Positions 40,977 to 49,985 are shown, counted from the first letter of the stretch. The stretch: DNA of 64,000 bases from JAFAXA01 sp963777325 (GCA_963777325.1 CAVZQE010000005.1:124001-188000), one strand, 5' to 3'. Made by a program: numbers and translations. The notes: generated by a model from the sequence alone, not told the origin.

Positions 40977-41885
40977 GTGGCCGTCTCCCGCCGCGTCCTG
41001 CTCGCATCGGCCTTGGCGCTGACGGCCTCGCCCGCGCTCGCCGCGCCGGAGAGCGAGAAGCTGATCCGGCGCAAGATCCCCTCCTCGGGCGAGACCGTGC
41101 CCGCGATCGGGTTGGGCACGGCGGGCAGCTACTACGACGTCCCGACGGAAGCCGAACTCGCGCCGTTGCGGCAGACGATCCGCGCCTTCCATGAAGGCGG
41201 CGGGACGGTGATCGACACCGCCTCCACCTATGGCGACGCGGAGCGCGCCGTGGGCCAGATCGCGCAGGAGCTGGGCGTTCGGGATGCGTTGTTCCTCGCG
41301 ACCAAGGTGGACGCGAACGGCCGGGAAGCGGGATTGCGGCAGATCGACCGATCATTCCGCGACCTGCGCACCTCCCGCATCGACCTGATCGCGGTGCATA
41401 ATCTGCACGATACGGAGACCCAGCTCGGCACGCTGCGGGAACTGAAGCACGCGCACCGAATCCGCTATGTCGGCGTGACCACCTCGTACGAGGGCCAGCA
41501 CGCGCAGCTGGCGGACGTTATGGCGCGCGAGGCGCTGGATTTCATCCAGGTAGACTACGCGCTCGACAATCGGCAAGCTGCCGAGCGCATCCTGCCGCTG
41601 GCGCGCGAACGCGGGATGGCGGCGATGATCAACCTGCCGCTCGGACGGGGCCGGCTGTTCCGTGCCGTGCGGGGCAAGCCGTTGCCCGACTGGGCGGCCG
41701 AGTTCGATTGCCATAGCTGGGCGCAGTTCTTCCTCAAATACATCCTCGCCGACGAGGCCGTGACCTGCGCCATTCCCGGCATGGCCAAGCCCGAGCACGC
41801 GCGGGACAATCTCGACGCGGCCCAGGGCCGGCTGCCCGACGCCGCCATGCGACGACGCATGGAGAGCTATATCGACGCGCTCTGA
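40977..41885 (+). CDS. Aldo/keto reductase with twin-arginine-like leader
   Basis: A 302-residue enzyme. GTG at 40977, two bases after the zwf stop, gives VAVSRRVLLASALALTASPA then LAAP, a Tat-like leader. The AKR barrel has VPAIGLGTAGSYY, TVIDTASTYGDAERAVGQIA (catalytic Asp/Tyr), LFLATKVDANGR with the Lys, and IDLIAVHNLHDTE with the His. FIQVDYALDNRQAAERILPL and AIPGMAKPEHARDNLDAAQG complete the cofactor site. Substrate is unknown. Coupling to zwf is interesting because zwf would supply NADPH, but an exported enzyme would not share that pool. Confidence 0.85.
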   Translation: MAVSRRVLLASALALTASPALAAPESEKLIRRKIPSSGETVPAIGLGTAGSYYDVPTEAELAPLRQTIRAFHEGGGTVIDTASTYGDAERAVGQIAQELGVRDALFLATKVDANGREAGLRQIDRSFRDLRTSRIDLIAVHNLHDTETQLGTLRELKHAHRIRYVGVTTSYEGQHAQLADVMAREALDFIQVDYALDNRQAAERILPLARERGMAAMINLPLGRGRLFRAVRGKPLPDWAAEFDCHSWAQFFLKYILADEAVTCAIPGMAKPEHARDNLDAAQGRLPDAAMRRRMESYIDAL

Positions 41886-41914
41886 AACGACGGAGCGACA
41901 AGAGGAGGGCCAAC

Positions 41915-42652
41915 ATGACAATGAGCACGATCGGCCGCCGCGGCGTTCTCCCCCTCGCCGGGGCGATGCTGCTCGCGCCGAAGCTCTCGCCATTCGCGTT
42001 CGCTCAGCAGGCGGGCAGCGGCAAGATGAAGATCGGCATCATCGGATCGGGGCATATCGGCGGCACGGTCGGCACGCTCTGGGTCAAGGCGGGTCATCCC
42101 GTGCTGTTCTCCTCGCGGCATCCGGACGAGCTGAAGGATCTGGTCGCGGGCCTCGGGCCATTGGCGCGCGCGGGCACGCCGGCCGAGGCGGCGGCGTTCG
42201 GGGAAGCCGTGTTCATCGCGGTGCCGTATTCCGCGCTGCCGCAAGTCGGTAAGGATTATGCGCACGAGCTTGCGGGCAAGGTGGTGCTTGATGCTTGCAA
42301 CGCGGTGGCCGCGCGGGACGGCGAGATCGCGAACACGGCCAAGGAGAAGGGGATCGGCGTTCTGTCGCAGGAACTCCTTCCCGGCGCGCACGTGGTCCGG
42401 GCCTTCAACACGCTCGGCTACCGGACTCTTGCGAAGGACGCCCACCGTGCCGGGCCTCCGCTTGCCATTCCGATCGCGGGCGACGACCAACACGCGATCC
42501 AGGTCGCCTCGTCCCTGGTGCGGGACGCAGGCTTCGAGCCGGTCGCGGTCGGGCCGCTCTCCAGCGCTTCCGAGTTCGCGCTGGGCGCGCCGGGCGCCGG
42601 CAAGGAGGTGGACGCGTCCGAACTCCGCAAGGTGCTCGGGCTCAGCAAGTGA
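41915..42652 (+). CDS. NAD(P)-binding oxidoreductase (F420-dependent NADP reductase-like) with leader
   Basis: A 245-residue protein. The leader STIGRRGVLPLAGAMLLAPK, ending SPFAFAQQ, has paired Arg. The Rossmann domain starts MKIGIIGSGHIGGTVGTLWV, followed by FSSRHPDELKDLV with the Arg usual for NADPH, VFIAVPYSALPQVG and HVVRAFNTLGYRTLAKDA. This is the pattern of the NpdG / coenzyme-F420-dependent oxidoreductase-like family, which in bacteria also includes plain NADP-binding members. Its stop overlaps the GTG start of the next gene. Confidence 0.8.
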   Translation: MTMSTIGRRGVLPLAGAMLLAPKLSPFAFAQQAGSGKMKIGIIGSGHIGGTVGTLWVKAGHPVLFSSRHPDELKDLVAGLGPLARAGTPAEAAAFGEAVFIAVPYSALPQVGKDYAHELAGKVVLDACNAVAARDGEIANTAKEKGIGVLSQELLPGAHVVRAFNTLGYRTLAKDAHRAGPPLAIPIAGDDQHAIQVASSLVRDAGFEPVAVGPLSSASEFALGAPGAGKEVDASELRKVLGLSK

Positions 42653-43989
42653 GCAGCGCCTCGGAGGCGAGCGGCGCGCAGCCGCTTGCCTATCGCTGGC
42701 TGCGCCGGATGATCGACGTCAGGCCGGAGGAGGTGCCAGCCCTGGGTTGGGCTTGGCTGTATATTCTCGTGGTGCTCTCCTCCTACTACATCCTCCGGCC
42801 GATCCGGGATCAGGCCGGGGTGGCGGGAGGCGTGAACAACCTGCAATGGCTGTTCACGGCGACACTCGCCGGCATGCTCGCGCTGAATGTCCCATACGGC
42901 TGGCTGGTCCGTACTCTGCCGCGCAGCCGTTTCATTCCGATCACCTATCGCTTCTTCGCCGCCAACCTGCTGCTGTTCGCGCTCGCGCTGCACGTGACCA
43001 GTCCGCGAGAGGCCGTCTGGGTCGGCCGCGTCTTCTTCGTCTGGACATCGGTGTTCAACCTGTTCGTCGTTTCGGTGTTCTGGGCGATGATCGTCGATCT
43101 GTTCAATTCCGAGCAGGGCAAGCGACTGTTCGGCTTCATCGCCGCGGGCGCGACCGTCGGCGCGATCATCGGCTCCGCGCTGACCGCCTCGCTGGCGCGA
43201 TACATCCCGGAGCTGTGGCTTCTGGTCGGCGCCGCCATCCTGCTGGAAGTCGCCGTGTATTGCGTAGGCCGGCTGGCGCGGCTCTCCGCGTCGCTGAACC
43301 AGCGCTCCGGAGACCTGCACGCCGGCGAGGGACGGGCCGACCGGGCGGTCGGCGGCGGCGTGCTGTCGGGCATCACGCACGCCTTCAAGTCGCCCTACCT
43401 CGTCAATGTCAGCCTGTTCCTGCTGCTGTTCGCGATCACCTCGACCTTCCTGTATTTCGAGCAGGCGGCGATCGTCAGCCGCACGCTGCACGGCCGCAGC
43501 GCCCAGACGGCGTTCTTCGCGACGCTCGATCTCGCGGTAAACATTCTGACCCTCGGAGTGCAGCTGTTTCTGACCGGCCGCATCGTCCGCCGCCTCGGCG
43601 TCGGCGTGACGCTCGCGCTGCTGCCGGGGTTCAGCATCTTCGGTTTCGGCGCGCTCGCGGCCGTGCCGAGCCTTACCTCGGTCGTGCCGTTCCAGGTGCT
43701 CCGCCGCGCCGGCAATTTCGCGATCGCGCGCCCGACAAGGGAGGTGCTGTTCACGGTCGTGCCGCGCGAGGATCGCTACAAGGCGAAGAGCTTCATCGAC
43801 ACGGTGATCTATCGCCTGGGCGATCAGGTCGGCGCCTGGTCGTTTACGCTGCTGGCGGCGCTCGGCTGGGGACCGCGCGCCGGGCTGGTGGCGATCCCTC
43901 TCTCGGCCGTCTGGCTTGGCAATGCGCTGTGGCTCGGCCGGCGGCAAGAGGAACTGGCCTCGCCGCAGGTGAACCGAACCCAAACGTGA
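42649..43989 (+). CDS. ATP/ADP-carrier-like (TLC/MFS-type) membrane transporter
   Basis: A 446-residue polytopic protein. GTG at 42649 overlaps the preceding stop (GTGA). Residues VRPEEVPALGWAWLYILVVL and SSYYILRPIRDQAGVAGGVN match the opening of bacterial TLC-like proteins related to nucleotide translocases. FFVWTSVFNLFVVSVFWAMI and LFNSEQGKRLFGFIAAGATV follow, and RAGNFAIARPTREVLFTVVP plus EDRYKAKSFIDTVIYRLGDQ lie near the C-terminus. Free-living bacteria carry such homologues without evidence of ATP import, so the substrate is open. It converges on the PsiF-like gene with 13 bases between stops. Confidence 0.8.
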   Translation: MSSASEASGAQPLAYRWLRRMIDVRPEEVPALGWAWLYILVVLSSYYILRPIRDQAGVAGGVNNLQWLFTATLAGMLALNVPYGWLVRTLPRSRFIPITYRFFAANLLLFALALHVTSPREAVWVGRVFFVWTSVFNLFVVSVFWAMIVDLFNSEQGKRLFGFIAAGATVGAIIGSALTASLARYIPELWLLVGAAILLEVAVYCVGRLARLSASLNQRSGDLHAGEGRADRAVGGGVLSGITHAFKSPYLVNVSLFLLLFAITSTFLYFEQAAIVSRTLHGRSAQTAFFATLDLAVNILTLGVQLFLTGRIVRRLGVGVTLALLPGFSIFGFGALAAVPSLTSVVPFQVLRRAGNFAIARPTREVLFTVVPREDRYKAKSFIDTVIYRLGDQVGAWSFTLLAALGWGPRAGLVAIPLSAVWLGNALWLGRRQEELASPQVNRTQT

Positions 43990-44002
43990 AAGGCGCGGTC
44001 GT

Positions 44003-44518
44003 TCAGCCCTTCAGCTGCTTCGAGCACTCGCTGTAGTAGCCGCCGCCCTTCTGGACCCATTTCAGCCCGCCATTGCCGCCGTCCGCCTTGTTGGCCCTGT
44101 ACTGATCGAGGCAGGTGTGCATCCGCCCCTTGCCGGGCGTCTCGCTCGCGTATTTCGGCGCGATCGCCTTCGGGAACACGGCGGAGCCGGTCGCAGAGGA
44201 CGCCGCAGGGGATGCCGCAGGGGATGCCGCAGGGGATGCCGCAGGGGATGCCGGTTTGAGCGCCGTGGCGGAGGCGGAGGCCGTAGCGGTGGCGGCCGTG
44301 CCTCCGGTCGCATCGGCCTTGGCGGTCGCGCCGCACTGCGATGCGCGGAAGGCCTTCCAGTCCTGGCCGCTGAGTGTGTTCGCCTGCTTGGCGTCCTTGT
44401 ACTTCGCGCTGCACTCCTTCATCGTGAGGGCATGCGCGCCGGTGCCGCTCGCGCCCGCAAGCATGGCGGCCAGCAGAGCAAAACGGATCGCCGGGCGAAG
44501 GACTGGCATGTGGCCCAT
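44003..44518 (-). CDS. Secreted PsiF-like repeat protein
   Basis: A 171-residue protein with a signal peptide ending AHA. Two Cys-containing modules follow. The first, MKECSAKYKDAKQANTLSGQ then DWKAFRASQC, matches PsiF-type repeats. The second, HTCLDQYRANKADG then GYYSECSKQLKG, is looser. Between them lies an Ala/Thr/Ser/Pro linker with four SPAA units. Function of the family is unknown; PsiF was named as phosphate-starvation inducible in E. coli. Its start overlaps the stop of the YidB-like gene. Confidence 0.7.
   Translation of the reverse strand: MGHMPVLRPAIRFALLAAMLAGASGTGAHALTMKECSAKYKDAKQANTLSGQDWKAFRASQCGATAKADATGGTAATATASASATALKPASPAASPAASPAASPAASSATGSAVFPKAIAPKYASETPGKGRMHTCLDQYRANKADGGNGGLKWVQKGGGYYSECSKQLKG
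44202..44249 (-). repeat. 12-bp tandem repeat, four perfect copies
   Basis: GCCGCAGGGGAT occurs four times in direct succession on the plus strand at 44202, 44214, 44226 and 44238. It encodes repeated Ser-Pro-Ala-Ala in the linker of the PsiF-like protein. Copy-number change would stay in frame. Confidence 0.95.
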
Positions 44519-44934
44519 CAGGACTCTCCCTGCTTGTTTGCGAACAGGCGCCCGATCAGCGCGCCATAGTCGATGGAGGTCGCGGATGCCTGGGCCGGGA
44601 GCTGCCCCGCCGGGGTCGCCGTGTCCACCGCGTGCGGAATGACCTGCGCCAGCACCTTGGTCGCGATGCCCGGCGGCAGGCCGTAGCGCTGAGCCAGCGC
44701 CTCGATCTGCTCCGGCGGGATCGCCCGGACCAGTTCCTCAATTCCGAGCGACGCGTTCTGGCCGCTTCCGACCCAGCTACCGGCCTTCTCGCCCATGCCG
44801 GCCTGCTGAAACCGGCTGACAAGACCGCCGATGCCGCCGCTTTGCGAAACCAGATCGGACAGCAAGCTGCCGGCCGCTCCCGCCTGGCCGCGACCGAGCA
44901 GCGTACCGAGAGCACTTCCGAGAAATCCGCTCAT
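44518..44934 (-). CDS. YidB/DUF937-family protein
   Basis: A 138-residue protein of the YidB family. It begins MSGFLGSALGTLLGRGQAGA and contains GGIGGLVSRFQQAGMGEKAG, SWVGSGQNASLGIEELVRAI and LAQRYGLPPGIATKVLAQVI, all typical. No membrane helix or signal peptide. Biochemical role unknown. About 75 bases of AT-richer sequence separate its start from the MarC stop, and a promoter may lie in it. Confidence 0.85.
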   Translation of the reverse strand: MSGFLGSALGTLLGRGQAGAAGSLLSDLVSQSGGIGGLVSRFQQAGMGEKAGSWVGSGQNASLGIEELVRAIPPEQIEALAQRYGLPPGIATKVLAQVIPHAVDTATPAGQLPAQASATSIDYGALIGRLFANKQGES

Positions 44935-45008
44935 ATTCCGTGCCTTGCTGATTATGCATTAAATTTCCGATTATTTAGCGTGATTGTCACCAGGAATCGC
45001 ACGGCCGG

Positions 45009-45665
45009 TCAGCCCCGCCCGAGTAGCGGCCGTAGGACGTCCTCGATGCCATGGATCAAAATCTGCACGCCGATGCATAGTAATAGGAAGGCGAACAGCC
45101 TCGTGACCGTTCGCAGGGCATTCGGATTGAGCCGGCTCTCGACGGCCGACGCGAAGGCGAACGCACCCCAGACCAATAGGGCCGCCATCGCCGCCGCGGC
45201 CGAGACGCCGGCGAAGAAGGTGAGCAGGTCGGGGCCGAAAGGGGGCCGGTTGGCGCCGAGCGCGACCGCGACCGAGATCGTTCCCGGCCCGGCGGTCAGC
45301 GGCATCGTCAACGGATAGAATGCGATCGTGCTTGCACCCTCGGCGGGAGCGGCCTGGGCCTGCTTGCGCTGTTCGCGCCGTTCGGGCGTGTGCAGCAAAT
45401 CCCAGGCGGACAGGGCGACCACGAGCCCGCCGGCGACCCGCAATGCCGCGAGCGACACGCCGAAGAAGGCGAGCACGTATGACCCCGTCCAGAGCGCCGT
45501 CATCAGGACCAGGAACGAGAAAAAGCCGACCTGGCGGGCGAGGGTCCGCCTTTCGCCGGTGCTCCGGTCCAGGGTTACCGCGTGGAAGATGAGCGCGGAA
45601 CTCACCGGATTAATGATCGAGACAAAGGCCGGGAACGCGGTCAGGAAGGCGTTGACGGCCTGCAT
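45009..45665 (-). CDS. MarC/NAAT-family membrane protein
   Basis: A 218-residue six-helix protein. FVSIINPVSSALIFHAVTLD near residue 15 and FYPLTMPLTAGPGTISVAVA near 115 are the two family signature blocks (NP and MP-LxGPGxI). The role of MarC-type proteins is unsettled; they are no longer thought to confer multiple antibiotic resistance. The ATG at 45663-45665 is divergent from the DUF1674 gene. Confidence 0.9.
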   Translation of the reverse strand: MQAVNAFLTAFPAFVSIINPVSSALIFHAVTLDRSTGERRTLARQVGFFSFLVLMTALWTGSYVLAFFGVSLAALRVAGGLVVALSAWDLLHTPERREQRKQAQAAPAEGASTIAFYPLTMPLTAGPGTISVAVALGANRPPFGPDLLTFFAGVSAAAAMAALLVWGAFAFASAVESRLNPNALRTVTRLFAFLLLCIGVQILIHGIEDVLRPLLGRG

Positions 45666-45744
45666 GCCCGATAATCCGCCAGCCCCGCCCGGCTCCGCAA
45701 GCGGGCCGGTTGCCCCCGTCGGGTGGGCGTCCTAACTTCGCGGT

Positions 45745-45909
45745 ATGAGCACCATTTCGCAGGATACGGAACCGTCCGGGACGCAGCAGACAACGCCTGG
45801 ACCCGAGTCGGAGTCTCCCGCAAGCCCGAAGGAGATCGGGGGTCCGAAAGGGCCGGAGCCGACCCGGTATGGAGACTGGGAGCGCAACGGCCGCTGCGTC
45901 GATTTCTGA
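45745..45909 (+). CDS. DUF1674 / SDHAF4-like succinate dehydrogenase assembly factor
   Basis: A 54-residue protein. An acidic Ser/Pro/Gln N-terminus leads to the diagnostic C-terminal motif GPEPTRYGDWERNGRCVDF. This motif defines the SDHAF4 family, which binds flavinylated succinate dehydrogenase subunit A before complex assembly in mitochondria and alphaproteobacteria. No sdh genes are nearby. Confidence 0.85.
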   Translation: MSTISQDTEPSGTQQTTPGPESESPASPKEIGGPKGPEPTRYGDWERNGRCVDF

Positions 45910-45936
45910 CCGGCGCGTAACGGGGAGGGTGGGAGC

Positions 45937-46695
45937 ATGGACGTCGTAGTCGTCGGGGGCAATACGGGGGGGCAAGCGGCCGGCACCGTGCATACGCTGT
46001 CGATCGACGTCGGCGGCACCCGGCTGAAGGCGAGCATTCTCGACGAATCCGGCAAGATGGGCGGGGAGCCTGTTCGCGTGAATACGCCGCTGCACGATCC
46101 GGGCGCGGTCGTCGAGGCGCTCGTGACCATGGTGGCCCCGCTTGGGGCGTTCGACCGGGTGTCGGTCGGTTTCCCCGGCGTGGTCTCGCGCGGGGTCGTG
46201 CGGACGGCGCCGAATCTCGGCACCAAGGAGTGGCAAGGCTTTCCCCTGGCCGAGCGTTTGCGCGAGCGGCTCGGCCGTCCGGTGCGCGTGCTGAACGATG
46301 GCAGCGTGCAGGGGCTCGGGGTGGTTGAGGGCGAGGGCCTGGAATGCGTCATCACGCTCGGCACGGGCATGGGCTTCGCGCTCTTCCACAGCGGCAAGCT
46401 CGCCCCCCATCTGGAACTGGGTCAGCATCCCGTGCACAAGAACCTGACCTACGATCAGTATGTCGGCAACGCGGCCCTTCGCGATGTCGGCAAGAAGAAG
46501 TGGAACAAGCGGGTCCAGCGCGTCATCGGCCTGCTTGAGACGCTCGCGACGTATGACAGGCTCTATGTCGGTGGCGGCAACGCCAAGGTGATCTCATTTG
46601 AGCTGCCTTCGAACGTGCGCATCACCGCGAACGCGGCCGGCATCGCTGGCGGCATCCATCTCTGGGACAATCGGGTGGACGAGACCTACTTCTGA
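45937..46695 (+). CDS. ROK-family sugar kinase (polyphosphate-glucokinase-like)
   Basis: A 252-residue kinase. TLSIDVGGTRLKASILDESG is the phosphate-binding motif near residue 20. VSVGFPGVVSRGVVRTAPNL is typical of the polyphosphate/ATP glucokinase subgroup. LNDGSVQGLGVVEGEG occupies the catalytic-Asp site, and CVITLGTGMGFALFHSGKLA follows. The zinc-type CxCGxxGC of many ROK proteins is absent, as in the PPGK branch. YVGGGNAKVISFELP and ITANAAGIAGGIHLW close the fold. It would provide glucose 6-phosphate for the G6PD encoded about 5 kb away, but it is not in the same operon. Confidence 0.85.
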   Translation: MDVVVVGGNTGGQAAGTVHTLSIDVGGTRLKASILDESGKMGGEPVRVNTPLHDPGAVVEALVTMVAPLGAFDRVSVGFPGVVSRGVVRTAPNLGTKEWQGFPLAERLRERLGRPVRVLNDGSVQGLGVVEGEGLECVITLGTGMGFALFHSGKLAPHLELGQHPVHKNLTYDQYVGNAALRDVGKKKWNKRVQRVIGLLETLATYDRLYVGGGNAKVISFELPSNVRITANAAGIAGGIHLWDNRVDETYF

Positions 46696-46757
46696 GCCGG
46701 CGCATCTTCCGTTCACTTCGGCAGCAACCGCCGTTCGGCCGTCGCGTTCGCGGCAGC

Positions 46758-47744
46758 ATGTTCAAAAAATGCTGGGATCTGCTGAAGTCGGCCGTCTGGA
46801 GCTTCGTCGCTGACGACGCTCTGAGCCACGGCGCCGCCATCGCCTACTACACGGTGTTCTCGATTGCGCCGGTGCTCGTCATCGTCATCGCAATCGCGGG
46901 GCTGTTCTTCGGCCACGACGCCGCTGAGGGCGCAATCGTCGGGCAGTTGCGCGGCATGATGGGCCAGCAGGCGGCCGAGGCCGTGCAGGCCGCGGTGAAA
47001 AGCGCCAGCGGCCATCACGCCGGCATCGTCGCGACCGTCATCGGCATCGTTACGCTTCTGCTGACCGCGACCGGGGTATTCAGCGAGATGCAGAACTCGC
47101 TCAACATCATCTGGAAGGCGGCGCCGCCCAGATCGGCGGTCACCCAGCTCATCCGTGTCCGGCTGCTGAGCCTCGGCCTCGTCATGGCGCTCGGCTTCCT
47201 GCTTCTCGTCTCCCTCGCCGTGAGCGCCGGCCTGCAGGCGCTCGGCACCTGGATGGGCAGCATCTTTCCCGTGTGGCGCTTCATCGGGCTCGCGCTCAAT
47301 TTCCTTATCTCGTTCGCCCTGATCGCGGTGGTGTTCGCGGCCATCTACAGGACGCTGCCCGACAAGACGATCGAGTGGCGGGACGTGACGGTCGGCGCGG
47401 TCGCCACATCCCTGCTCTTCGCGATCGGCAAGTATCTGATCGGCCTCTACATCGGCAGCAGCGCCATCGCCTCCAGCTACGGTGCCGCCGGCGCGCTCGC
47501 CGTGCTGCTGGTCTGGATCTATTATTCCGCGCAGATCTTCTTGTTCGGGGCTGAGTTCACCAAGGCCTACGCGGAGACGCATGGCAGCCACGCGGCCGAT
47601 CCGGCCCTGACCGCCGAGAATGCGACCGATCCGAAGGGGGCGGCACCGGCAGCCGCCGCGCCGTCGCTTCCGGCTGGACCAGCGCATCCGGAGATCAGCG
47701 ACCTGCAGGGCCGGCTGCGCGCCGAGCAGCTGCCCCGCCTTTAG
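46758..47744 (+). CDS. YihY/BrkB-family inner-membrane protein
   Basis: A 328-residue six-helix protein of the UPF0761/YihY group. It starts CWDLLKSAVWSFVADDALSH and GAAIAYYTVFSIAPVLVIVI, then MQNSLNIIWKAAPP, YRTLPDKTIEWRDVTVGAVA and YGAAGALAVLLVWIYYSAQI, all family-typical. The tail of about 60 residues is Ala/Pro-rich and cytoplasmic. The family was once labelled ribonuclease BN in error; function is unknown. Confidence 0.9.
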   Translation: MFKKCWDLLKSAVWSFVADDALSHGAAIAYYTVFSIAPVLVIVIAIAGLFFGHDAAEGAIVGQLRGMMGQQAAEAVQAAVKSASGHHAGIVATVIGIVTLLLTATGVFSEMQNSLNIIWKAAPPRSAVTQLIRVRLLSLGLVMALGFLLLVSLAVSAGLQALGTWMGSIFPVWRFIGLALNFLISFALIAVVFAAIYRTLPDKTIEWRDVTVGAVATSLLFAIGKYLIGLYIGSSAIASSYGAAGALAVLLVWIYYSAQIFLFGAEFTKAYAETHGSHAADPALTAENATDPKGAAPAAAAPSLPAGPAHPEISDLQGRLRAEQLPRL

Positions 47745-47745
47745 C

Positions 47746-48369
47746 TCAGTCCGTGACGACCTGCCCCGATGCCGGATCGATGATCCGTCTCAAGCCACCG
47801 GGCGCAGGCTGAAACGAGGCCGCGATACCGGGCGCGACCAGGATGGTGGCTCCTTCATCGGCGGCGACCCGGCGCAAGGCGGGCCGGTCGGTCCCGGCGC
47901 AGAGGATGAGGGTGGCCCCTTCGCGCAACGCCCAGACCCATGGCCAGGGGGCCGCTCCCGCGACGAGCAGGCGGTCGTCGGGTCGGAGGTCCGCGTCCAG
48001 GAGGAGAACGGAAGCGGCATCCGTCATTGTCTCGGCCGGATGCACTGCCCGCAGGGGACGCCAGAGTTCGGCGGGGAGGTCGGCCGCTTCTCCCCGCGCG
48101 AGCGCGGCCGCCGGCCAGGCCCGGCGCTCGATCGGACCTCGCGAGCGAAAGACGAGCGCCCCCTTGCACGCCGGCCAGGGCAGCAGCGGGGCCGGCGTTT
48201 CCGGCAGGCGCGCGAAAGACCGGATCGAGGCCGCCCAGCGTTCCGGTTCCGTCTTCGCCCAGTGCCGCAGATCCTCGCCTCCATCGAGGCTTGCCCGGCC
48301 GGTGGCGCGGAGCCAGTGCAGGTAGGCCCAGAGATTGGTGCAAACCTGCTGTTCCGTCAGGCGCGCCAT
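47746..48369 (-). CDS. AMP-binding (acyl-CoA synthetase)-like N-terminal domain protein
   Basis: A 207-residue protein. Its first 60 residues (NLWAYLHWLRATGRASLDGG, then WAKTEPERWAASIRSFARLP) resemble the N-terminus of acetoacetyl-CoA synthetase-type enzymes. MTDAASVLLLDADLRPDDRL and REGATLILCAGTDRPAL further on resemble the AMP-binding fold around the nucleotide loop. No TSGSTGxPK loop or C-terminal domain is present, so it cannot be an active ligase on its own. It is either a shortened enzyme or a repurposed domain. It converges on the YihY gene with one base between stops. Confidence 0.5.
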   Translation of the reverse strand: MARLTEQQVCTNLWAYLHWLRATGRASLDGGEDLRHWAKTEPERWAASIRSFARLPETPAPLLPWPACKGALVFRSRGPIERRAWPAAALARGEAADLPAELWRPLRAVHPAETMTDAASVLLLDADLRPDDRLLVAGAAPWPWVWALREGATLILCAGTDRPALRRVAADEGATILVAPGIAASFQPAPGGLRRIIDPASGQVVTD

Positions 48370-48421
48370 CGATGTCTTGTCCCGCGCATCCCGTCTCGCT
48401 ATAAGCCGCCCTCCCGAGGAT

Positions 48422-48497
48422 GGGGCCATAGCTCAGTTGGGAGAGCGCCTGAATGGCATTCAGGAGGTCGTCGGTTCGATTCCGATTGGCTCCACCA
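48422..48497 (+). tRNA. tRNA-Ala (anticodon GGC)
   Basis: A complete cloverleaf. Acceptor stem GGGGCCA pairs with TGGCTCC (one G-U), followed by discriminator A and an encoded CCA. The D-arm is GCTC..GAGC. The anticodon stem CCTGA/TCAGG encloses loop ATGGCAT with GGC. The T-arm GTCGG TTCGATT CCGAT is normal. It reads Ala GCC/GCU codons. Confidence 0.97.
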
Positions 48498-48551
48498 TCA
48501 TCCCCACGGTCAGCGGGACGGCTGGTGCGCTTGCGAGGGACCAGGCGGATC

Positions 48552-49985
48552 TTAGGCTGGAGGCAGCCGGGTGTATAGATCGAGCGTCATTCCGTACGCG
48601 TCGAACGTCTGTTGCAGCTGGTAGCGGGCCCTGATCCGAGGCATCACCGGCCCGGTGATATCGTCGATGCCGCTTCGGACGAAAGCCCATAGGCGCATCG
48701 TGTTTGGGCGGTCGAACGGATCGGAGTCGGCGTGCCATATCACGAACCCGAGCGGTACCGGCTCGCGATGGTAATATACGAAGGTGTTCACAACCCCAGG
48801 CGAGGAGAAAACCACCCCGTCGGACTTCCTGAAATGCTCGTCGAACGCGGTGACGAGGGGCCGATGTCCTCGCGATCATACCAGGTGACGCTTCCGTAGG
48901 CGGCCGGAGCGCCGCATGCGGCGACGGTCGCGAGAGCCCCGGCGAGGACGAGACGGTTCGATCGCAGCACTGACAAGCCCCTCGCCGCCAACAGCAGGAC
49001 AGGGGGCATCGAGCCGATCAGGTAGCGATCGTAGAGGATCGGTCGGACGGCGACAGTGACGATCCATCCGGCCAGGAAGGGCAGGGTAGCCCAAGAAAGC
49101 AGAAGCAGCTTCTGCCGCGCGGACTCGAAGTCGGCAAACCACCGACGCGCTCTCGCCCCCCGCTGGCATGTCCGAGTTTTCGGCACACAACGCGACCACG
49201 CCGAGGGCGGCGAGGGCGCAGAACGTCGGCATTCCACCGAAGATCGCCCGCAGCACCCAATACAGAAAGCGGACCGTGGGAAACGGAATCCAGAAATGGT
49301 TTTCGACGGCCCGGACTTGCTGCGCAAGCACGAACATCCAGGGCATGAAGCTGACGATGACGAGGATTTCCGTCGCTAGCCACGCCGTCTTTCGCGAGTC
49401 CGGCCATTGTCCGCCGGCAATCGTTGCGAGAGCGAGGGCGAAGTTGATGCTGCCCAATCGAAGATGCCGTAGACGTGGTGGCTATACAGCAGCGCCGAGC
49501 TGGCCAGACCGCAAAAGCACCGCTCGTGTCCAGCTGGGTCGTTGCAGGACAAGCACTGTCGTCAGCGCGCACGCGGTCGCGAGCAGGCACAGGAGCGCAT
49601 ACATCCTCGCTTCCTGCGAATACCAGATGTCGAACGAGGCGAAGCTGAGAAGAGGCGCCGCGAACACGCCAGTGAGCCGGTCCCAGAGCACGGTCCCGAG
49701 GCGGTAGATCAGATAGATGTTCGCGATCCCCATGAGCGCCGAGGGCAGGCGCATCGTGGCCGCCGAGTCGCCGAACAGGTGCATCGTTGCGTATAGGATT
49801 ACGTGATACAGCGGTGGGTGAACGTCGGCCTCGGTTCCCCGCAGCATGCCGATGAAAGACAGGCGCGCCAGCGACCAGGAGGCCGCCTCGTCGTTGAAGA
49901 TGCTGGTCCGATCGAGGCCATGCAGGCGAAGAACGGCCCCGGCGAGGATAATGCCGGAAAGCAGCAGGGTTATGGAGCGATCCAC
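48552..49985 (-). pseudogene. PMT-type (GT39/ArnT-like) membrane glycosyltransferase, about four frameshifts
   Basis: A polyprenol-dependent glycosyltransferase in the inner membrane. The N-terminal part has LDRTSIFNDEAASWSLARLS with the catalytic DE pair and TEADVHPPLYHVILYATMHL near residue 60, then SFDIWYSQEARMYALLCLLA. Following segments lie in other frames: INFALALATIAGGQWPDSRK, ILVIVSFMPWMFVLAQQVRA, WATLPFLAGWIVTVAVRPIL with the following YDRYLIGSMP, and FVIWHADSDPFDRPNTMRLW. Shifts lie near 49485, 49440, 49165 and 48860. The GTG at 49983-49985 is taken as start (VDRSITLLLSGIILAG); a tandem GGGCA repeat lies 75 bases upstream. Confidence 0.75.
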
